The translations under genes were made by a program, and so were the position numbers. From Paenibacillus sp. 37 (GTDB lineage Bacteria > Bacillota > Bacilli > Paenibacillales > Paenibacillaceae), in the NCBI RefSeq assembly GCF_008386395.1, contig NZ_CP043761.1, positions 2,108,001 to 2,172,000 of the forward strand: 64,000 bases of DNA, in the 5' to 3' direction. The notes beneath the pieces are model-generated. The model made no database searches. It was given only the letters and a program-made list of their open reading frames with translations, and was not told the DNA's origin. Below are positions 54,284-61,300 of this stretch, piece by piece (position 1 is the stretch's first letter; the number at the start of each line of letters is the position of its first letter).

Positions 54284-57200
54284 TTACTTAGTCAGATATT
54301 CGACGAACCTTACAAAGATCGTAGCTACTTCTGCGCGGGAGGCGGTGGCTTTGGGAGCAACAAAGTTGCCCGGTTTGCCTAATACAATGCCGTTGCCTTG
54401 CAGCGCCTGAACGGCCTCCAACGCCCAGGAGCTGATCTCACTCTGATCCGTGAAGGACATAGAGTTGCTTTCAGGTATCTCATAGCCCTTGTACTTCATG
54501 TAATTGTACAGTATCACTAGCATCTGTTCGCGCGTCATCGGTGAATTGGGGTCAAACAGGTCTGCGTTTGTACCGTTGACTATGCCTTTTTCGGCCGCCC
54601 ACTCGGCTGCCGCCGTGTACCACTGTCCGTCCTTCACGTCGCTAAAGCGGGAACTCGTGTAGCTGGAAAGGTTTACGTTCTCAAGATTGGCTAGTACCTG
54701 CACGAACATTGCACGCGTCATTGCGGTGCCCGGTGAGAACTTCGTGGACGTCGTGCCGTTGAAAAGATCGTAAGTGTAGACGAAATTTATATCGTTGTAG
54801 AACCATTCGTCCATGTTGGCATCCGTGAAAGGATTGCCTGATATCACGAGGAAACTCAGTGGGGTGGCGTCATCAAACGCCAGCTCCGTACCCTCACGGA
54901 TGTTCAGCGATATGCCGTTGTCTAAGCCGACTCTTGCGCCGCTTGGTCCTACCACAACCGCTCCGCCGCTCCGTATCTTCGATCCGCCGTGGAAATACAC
55001 CTGGTTACCGTTTGATAGGTTCCCATGCGCGTCTTTGCCGCCTATTGTGACCGTACCGTCGCTCGCGATCGTCGAGCCACCCGAAATGGTCACTGTACTG
55101 TTGCCGCCGGGTAGTGTCACTTCGGCGCTCTTGTCTGCTGGAATAGTTACCTTCCCGTTTGAGTCTATCGTTGTGCCTTCGGGTACCTTGATCTTCGTCC
55201 CGCCTTTGGTCGCAATCTCGCCGCCGCCTGGAAGGGTGGTGTTGCCATTTTTGTCTGTGACCGCGGGTTTATCCTTCGGTGTATTCACTGTGTAGGTCGA
55301 CTTCGACGTTTGAGCGTCTGTCCCGGTGCCCGTATTATCGGTGTTGCCCGTATTACCGATGTTGCCGGTATTTCCGGTGTTGCCCGTATTGCCGCCAGAA
55401 TCAGGTACAGTGGGAGTCGTCGTCTTCATCGGTGTCGCCGTAGCACTGATCTCCGCGCCGTCTCCCTTCGCGTTCACCGCAACGATCCTGAAGCTGTAGC
55501 TTTGGCCGTTTGTCAGGTTGTTGAAGGTATACTTGGTCTCCGCCGCATCCAATGCAACCGGTGTTACATTGCCATACCATACCTTGTAGCCCAATATCGA
55601 GCTGCCACCATCGTCAGCAGGAGCATTCCAGCTCAATGTGACCTGTCCGTCACCCGCTGTCGCTTTGAAGCCACTCGGTGCACCAGGCACGGACGGTTTT
55701 CTCTGTGCGAACATCCAATCAAAGACATCTGTGTAGTTGTTGTTCCAAGCTGGCAAGTTAGAGGACTGCGCCGTAGGTGCTATACTCCAAGTTCCCATAG
55801 TGATCTGGTTATAAAGAACCGCCGCTTCAACTTCATGCGCTATATAATCAGCCAGAACAGGTGTGTTGGCAGGATTCGGCCTCAGATTCGGCTGATCAAA
55901 CTGATTGTAGGGCCACGTAAGTGCCTCATTACTCTCAAAGCGCGAAGCCCTCGCGTTGATCATTTTCGGCATATTGTTATTGATAAAGTTATTGAGGTTA
56001 GTCTGGTAGCCTCCGACATTATGAGCATTTAAAAACATCCAATAGGCCAGGTTGTAGTGAGCGTCATTGTCCTTAGCGTTCGGTGAACCGCTTACCGGGG
56101 CCATAGGTGCGGCGGCAGCGAAGAAGCCAGGGTAGCTGTTAACTAAGTTGTTCGTATACTGGCCGCCCCAGGAGAAGCCTGCTGCGTAAACACGGTTAGG
56201 GTCTACTTCGCCGCTGGCAATCAGGGCGTCTATGACCTTCTTAACATTCTCTGTGGAGGGAACAGATACGCCATTATAGGAAATATTCAGAACATGGCTG
56301 GCATACTTATCGGGATTTTGCTCCATCTTTTTCATTAAAGCGACGGAGCCGTTGGCGGATTTCATGGCAGCTTTTTGGTCTGTCGCAGCGTTTGTGCCGC
56401 CGCGTGACATGCCGTGGGTATATACATAGAGCGGCAATCCTTTCATCACGTTACCTCCGTCATCCTTGTGAAGGTAGAGTGAACGATTGACCGAATTGTC
56501 CGTGAATGTTGTAAATTTATCGAGGATCGGATTCACAACTTTTTCCTGTTCAAAAACTACGTTGTGAAGCGGATTCCCTTCTGTCAGTACGATCTCACCC
56601 TTTTGAGTAATGTTGTAAACCTGCTTTGTCGAGTTGCTGCTACCATCCAGCGTTGTACTGCCGCCGCTCTCTGAATAAAACTCAGACTCAACAACGATGT
56701 AACGACCGCTCGCCAGTCCGTCCTGATAATCTGGTGAATGGCTAATCGGCCCCACATAGCCGCGTACCTTCGGTTCATCATTAGCATACACCCTTGTGAT
56801 CTTGCGTGGTCCTTCAAAGGTCACTGCTTCGCCGTTCAGGGTCGTGTTCCTAGCCGATAAGGCAAACAAGTCTGGATTAAGCGCGGAGCCTAACGCCGCC
56901 TTCCCCTCGCCTAAATCAATGATAACAGCCGTTGTGTACTCGCCACTGGCAAAGTTGTCATTCCATACAATAAAGGGAAGTATCCCCGCGTCCGGATCGT
57001 TTTTGAATGTCACATGAATGGTATGATCAGCCTCAATATTCGTAAAGGTATAAGTGCCAGCAGATAGAGTCAAGGTCTCGCCGTCTACTGTTACGGTATC
57101 CACAATTTTGCCGTAATCGGGGGTAAACGTAATTTCTTTGTCAGAGCCCCGATCTACTCTCAGAACATCGCCGGGTGGGTTCGACATGATTGAGCCGCCC

Positions 57201-57904
57201 GGTCCCGCAGTGGCGGTAATTGAAAATCTGGTGTCCACTTCATTGGCTGAAGTGAGCTGCAGGCTGTCTGCAAATGAATCAGAGCTGGTATAAGCCGCGT
57301 CCGGAACTCCAAAACAGGAAACGACTTCATAGCGGTCAGCGCCGTTTTCTGTCGAGTTATTGATATAGACCTCAAAGGTAAGGTTCCCCTCCTGTAAGGT
57401 CAGAGTTCTTTTTGGTATTCTCATTTCCACGATGTATCCGGTTTCCGTGATCTGGGTCCATGCAGCTCTGCCTGGAGCGGCCTGCCCTGAAAACACGCCC
57501 GTCGAGCTGACGCGCCATTGATTCGAGCCTCCGGTTCCGGCACCAACATAAAACTCCAGGCTGTCATACCGGTGATCTGCGCCAGCTCCCTGATATAGAT
57601 GACTGTCATTCACAACTACGCGGGCATACAGGTAGTCATGATCCCAAAGAATTCTGGCTGTACCCATGGCATGGGGTCTGGGGTCGGTGGGTACCGTGCT
57701 TTTGTTGATGTGATGCTCCATGGTTTGGTCCCAGAGGGGATCGTTTGACCCGAGTTCGGGAGTTCCAAAAATGGCGGTGGGTGTTTCATTCGCTTCTGCG
57801 TTCTCGATGTTGTCAGTGGCGGCGGCATAACTGGTAGGCATTAGCGACGCCACCATGACCAAGCAACAGAGGAACGCGAGCATTCTGCTAAATCGTTTTG
57901 GCAT
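54284..57904 (-). CDS. SLH-anchored multidomain protein: CBM9-like, esterase-like, FN3, 3 x SLH
   Basis: This 1206-residue exported protein has a signal peptide at about 1-27 (cleavage near SYAAA). A CBM9/DOMON-like sugar-binding domain lies at about 45-215, a small bacterial repeat domain at about 230-305, and an alpha/beta-hydrolase at about 310-740 with GxSxG motif GFSWGG (Ser near 577) and APMAPVSG. FN3 follows at about 735-825 (PGAPSGFKATAGDGQVTLSW), then an Asn-Thr-Gly linker, a Gly/Thr-rich beta repeat region (about 880-1010) and three SLH domains (about 1025-1206; FSDVKDGQWYTAAAEWAAEK is the second). It is thus bound to secondary cell-wall polymer at the surface. Esterase activity, perhaps on plant polysaccharide side groups, is inferred. 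ATG 57904 follows AAGGAGG. Confidence 0.88.
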   Translation of the reverse strand: MPKRFSRMLAFLCCLVMVASLMPTSYAAATDNIENAEANETPTAIFGTPELGSNDPLWDQTMEHHINKSTVPTDPRPHAMGTARILWDHDYLYARVVVNDSHLYQGAGADHRYDSLEFYVGAGTGGSNQWRVSSTGVFSGQAAPGRAAWTQITETGYIVEMRIPKRTLTLQEGNLTFEVYINNSTENGADRYEVVSCFGVPDAAYTSSDSFADSLQLTSANEVDTRFSITATAGPGGSIMSNPPGDVLRVDRGSDKEITFTPDYGKIVDTVTVDGETLTLSAGTYTFTNIEADHTIHVTFKNDPDAGILPFIVWNDNFASGEYTTAVIIDLGEGKAALGSALNPDLFALSARNTTLNGEAVTFEGPRKITRVYANDEPKVRGYVGPISHSPDYQDGLASGRYIVVESEFYSESGGSTTLDGSSNSTKQVYNITQKGEIVLTEGNPLHNVVFEQEKVVNPILDKFTTFTDNSVNRSLYLHKDDGGNVMKGLPLYVYTHGMSRGGTNAATDQKAAMKSANGSVALMKKMEQNPDKYASHVLNISYNGVSVPSTENVKKVIDALIASGEVDPNRVYAAGFSWGGQYTNNLVNSYPGFFAAAAPMAPVSGSPNAKDNDAHYNLAYWMFLNAHNVGGYQTNLNNFINNNMPKMINARASRFESNEALTWPYNQFDQPNLRPNPANTPVLADYIAHEVEAAVLYNQITMGTWSIAPTAQSSNLPAWNNNYTDVFDWMFAQRKPSVPGAPSGFKATAGDGQVTLSWNAPADDGGSSILGYKVWYGNVTPVALDAAETKYTFNNLTNGQSYSFRIVAVNAKGDGAEISATATPMKTTTPTVPDSGGNTGNTGNTGNIGNTGNTDNTGTGTDAQTSKSTYTVNTPKDKPAVTDKNGNTTLPGGGEIATKGGTKIKVPEGTTIDSNGKVTIPADKSAEVTLPGGNSTVTISGGSTIASDGTVTIGGKDAHGNLSNGNQVYFHGGSKIRSGGAVVVGPSGARVGLDNGISLNIREGTELAFDDATPLSFLVISGNPFTDANMDEWFYNDINFVYTYDLFNGTTSTKFSPGTAMTRAMFVQVLANLENVNLSSYTSSRFSDVKDGQWYTAAAEWAAEKGIVNGTNADLFDPNSPMTREQMLVILYNYMKYKGYEIPESNSMSFTDQSEISSWALEAVQALQGNGIVLGKPGNFVAPKATASRAEVATIFVRFVEYLTK
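55326..55395 (-). repeat. Asn-Thr-Gly tandem repeat in the linker
   Basis: About eight 9-base units code for NTG repeats (with NIG and NTD variants) between the FN3 domain and the C-terminal part. Such a tract is prone to slippage and may vary in length between strains. Confidence 0.75.
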
Positions 57905-57994
57905 AAATGAAAATCCTCCTTATTTTTCGATCCGGTGCGCCCGCGGCTTACCGCATCGTATTCGGACACGTTGTCCATATGACAAGCGCCCAAC

Positions 57995-58023
57995 TATATA
58001 TATTATGTTTATCTGGGGTTCAA
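57995..58023 (-). promoter_or_regulatory. Promoter of the SLH-anchored protein
   Basis: On the minus strand TTGAAC (58023-58018), 17 bases, TATATA (58000-57995). Confidence 0.6.
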
Positions 58024-58061
58024 TCCTTTAATTTACACATAAACCATACGTAAACATCTAG

Positions 58062-58090
58062 AACGGCAGAGATGCCGTTTTATTGTTTTG
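58062..58090 (+). terminator. Orphan terminator-like hairpin
   Basis: AACGGCA-GAGA-TGCCGTT is followed by TTATTGTTTT on the plus strand, between divergent genes. It could end a short untranslated RNA or be a relic. Confidence 0.55.
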
Positions 58091-58200
58091 ATAATCTTGT
58101 ACGCATCTGTGCATGTAGATTGCTTCATATGAATGGTGTTGCAGTCAGCATTCATTTCAAATTGCAATAAAAAAATCCACCTTATGAACAAGAAACTACA

Positions 58201-58252
58201 TTGAATTGGAAGGGTGGAAGACGTAATATGAGAAGAAATGTAAGCGCATTCA
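58201..58252 (+). promoter_or_regulatory. Promoter with overlapping CcpA (cre) site for the GH43 protein
   Basis: TTGAAT (58201-58206), 17 bases, TAATAT (58224-58229). TGTAAGCGCATTCA (58239-58252) begins at about +3 and differs at one position from the cre consensus, an ideal place for CcpA repression. Confidence 0.6.
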
Positions 58253-58351
58253 TTTGAGGATGTTTCTTTAACTCCTTGAACGAGTTGGTCTTGTTTTAAA
58301 GCTGGAATAAGGATTGCGTGCTTTTGAATATTAAACGAGGGGAAGAATGCT

Positions 58352-61300
58352 ATGCTAAAGCGGATTTCAATCATAATGTTAGCTTTACTATTGACCTTCA
58401 GTAACTGTTTGAGTCTTGTTCTGCCATTTAACAATCAAGCTTCAGCGGACCCCATAACACCAACGATGTTGGCACAGTATCCATTGCTTGAGGATGTACA
58501 GGATACATCCGGTAATGGCAAACATGGAACGGCAGTAGGAAACATTACGTATGCTGATGGTCTTACTTTACCTGGAGGAACAGATAGTACTACGAACTAC
58601 GTGCAGCTTCCTACTGGATTGTTTGATCATCAAGAAAATACAACGATTTCTGTATGGATCAAGAGTAATACGGGGAGCGGGAACTACTCCGCATTATTCT
58701 ACGGTACGCCAGCAGCTGAAAATAAATTGCCAACGAATTACTGGATGTTTAATCCATCGAATCCAAGTGGTGATTTTAAGTCTGTATTTACGGATCGCAA
58801 TAATATTGACCAGCCTTGGACGACAGAGGTAGGCGTATCAGGCACCTCTACGTCACAGTACGAAGGTCAATGGGTTCACTATACGACGGTCATTACAGAA
58901 CGCTCTATTACAGGTTACATTAACGGTGTAAGTATAGGAACGACCGCCAAAGAGAAAACAACAGCAAGCTTTGGTACGGATTTGCAAGCTTACATCGGTC
59001 GCTCCAATTATCTAGGGGATGCTACTTTTGCAGGTAGCTTTCAAGATTTAAGAATTTACGGAGAGGCACTAAGTAGTGAATATATCGCTGAAGTATATGA
59101 ACAATCATTTAATGAAAAGCAAGTACAACAAGGCAAATTAGAGCTAACGTTAGGTGATGTATCTGCCGTGACAGAATCTCTTGAACTTCCTTCTGCCAAT
59201 AAGTATGGCGCATGGATATCATGGACTTCCAGTGATGAAAGTGCGATTAGTCCAACCGGGGAAGTGTTCTTACGAGAAATGGAGCAACAAGTGACGTTAA
59301 CTGCAACCATTTCTTTAGGTGGAAGCCAGGCAACGAAGGAGTTCGTGGTTACCTTACCACCTAAGGATGACTCTACTCAGCAGATTGCCGTTAAAGGTGT
59401 TTCGCTTAATGAATCTGCACTTGTTTTATCCATGGGGGACAGCGAGACATTAGTGGCTACAATTTCACCTTCAAATGCAAACAATAAAAGAGTCGTCTGG
59501 ATATCTAGTGACTCAAGTGTAGCGGTTGTCAATTCAACGGGTGAAGTTACAGCGGTTAGTGATGGTGATGCCACAATTACGGTACAGACTGAAGATGGAG
59601 CGTTTACAGCTACATCAGCCGTTACCGTTAAGGGAAAATCACTCAAAGATGATCTTATTCTTCATTACGACATGAAAACGACTACAGAAGTAGACGGTCA
59701 ACTCGTACTAAAGGATGTTGCCAACAAGGAAGTTACATTCGACGGGGTATTTAAAAATCCAAACAATGGACAATTCATTTCAAATAGTGAAGTTGGCTTT
59801 ATTTCCTTTAATGGTGGAAGCTCTACATCGAACAGTGGGTATGTTGAGATTCCTAAGGGCTCCAATGGACTAGATTTATTACAAGGTCTGAATGAAATTA
59901 CCGTATCTTCCATCGTAAACTGGACGAATGATGGTACGAATCGCTGGATTTTTGGTTTGGGTACGGTGTTAACGCCTGAAACGAACAAATATTTTTTTGT
60001 AACCCCACGTCACGGTAGTGGATCAGGCAATATGATTGCTACAGGTATATCTAAAAATGGCTGGCCGAACGAAGCATTAGTTACAGGTAGCGCAAACTCC
60101 AACCTGATCGGTGGACAGTGGAAGCATGTAACAGTTTCCTTCTCCGAAGCTAGCAACAAGATGACATTATTCGTGGATGGAGCTAAAGTTGCTTCAGGTA
60201 ATACGAAGGGACTAAAGCTGTCAGACATTATTAATCCGGATGCTACGTTCTCTGGCTTTATCGGTAAGTCCATCTTCGCCAACGATCCATATTTTCAAGG
60301 TAGCATGGCTGATTTCCAAGTATATGATCGTGCGTTGACGGAGCAGGAAATGAGCGAGTTATATCAACAAGAAGCAGCAACTCACATCTCCAAAATACGT
60401 CAGCTCACTGTTGATGATGCAGCGAATCAACTTGACATCGGTCATTACTTAGACGAGGCAGATCAGAGTGCTGACAAGATAACGAGAAACGTTAATTTAC
60501 CAACAAACGGTAAAAATGGCGTAAACATCACTTGGAGTTCTAGTCATCCTACTGTCATTTCTAACAGTGGCACTGTACAACGTCCGGCTGTTCAAGCAGG
60601 TGATGTTCAAGCAGAGCTTACGGCTACTTTAACGTATCAAGGCGTATCTATAACTGCTGTATTCCCTGTTACGATCTTGAAGCAATTCGATGATCAGCAG
60701 AAGGTTGATCTGGACGCTGAACAATTAGAGATCTACAACGCGGACAATGTTAAAGGCAACTTACGTCTTGTCACTACAGGTGAACAAGGCTCCACCATTA
60801 CATGGACATCCAGCAGGCCGGCGGTTGTTAAAGGAACGGCTGAAGCGGCTGGTAACGCTACACAATTAGGCTGGGTGAGCCGTCAAGCTACGGATATACC
60901 CGTTACGCTAATCGCTACGATTACGAATGGTACAGCTTCGAAAGAGCTAACGTTTAACGTTACAATTAAAAAAGAAGCTGCGCCAGTAAAGCCTGATGCG
61001 TACTTCTTTGCGTACTTTACAGGTGAATATGAGGGTGGTGAAGAGATCTCCTTCGCTACAGCGGAAGATCCATTGTTCTGGAAAGCGCTGAATAATGGGA
61101 AGTCGATCCTGCAATCGGATATGGGTGAAAAAGGACTTCGTGATCCATTCGTTATTCGGTCAGCAGAAGGTGATAAGTTCTATATGCTGGCAACCGATTT
61201 GAAAATGGGCGAAAGTACAGATTTTGATCAGGCTCAAATTACGGGGAGTCATTACATGATGGTTTGGGAGTCAGAGGATCTCGTGAACTGGAGCGAGCAG

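Larger units (their letters stand above)
57905..58351. other. Divergent intergenic region between the two giant exported proteins
   Basis: The stretch is 447 bases without a gene. It contains promoters for both directions, a palindrome GGACA-cgt-TGTCC (57964-57976), a plus-strand terminator-like hairpin at 58062-58090 with no gene before it, and a CcpA-like site; these are listed where supported. Confidence 0.6.

Noticed and set aside
54095..54382. A plus-strand frame after tRNA-Ala
   Set aside because: It begins inside the tRNA terminator and ends inside the opposite SLH gene; the repeat GLGDELGDE it encodes reflects the DNA repeat.
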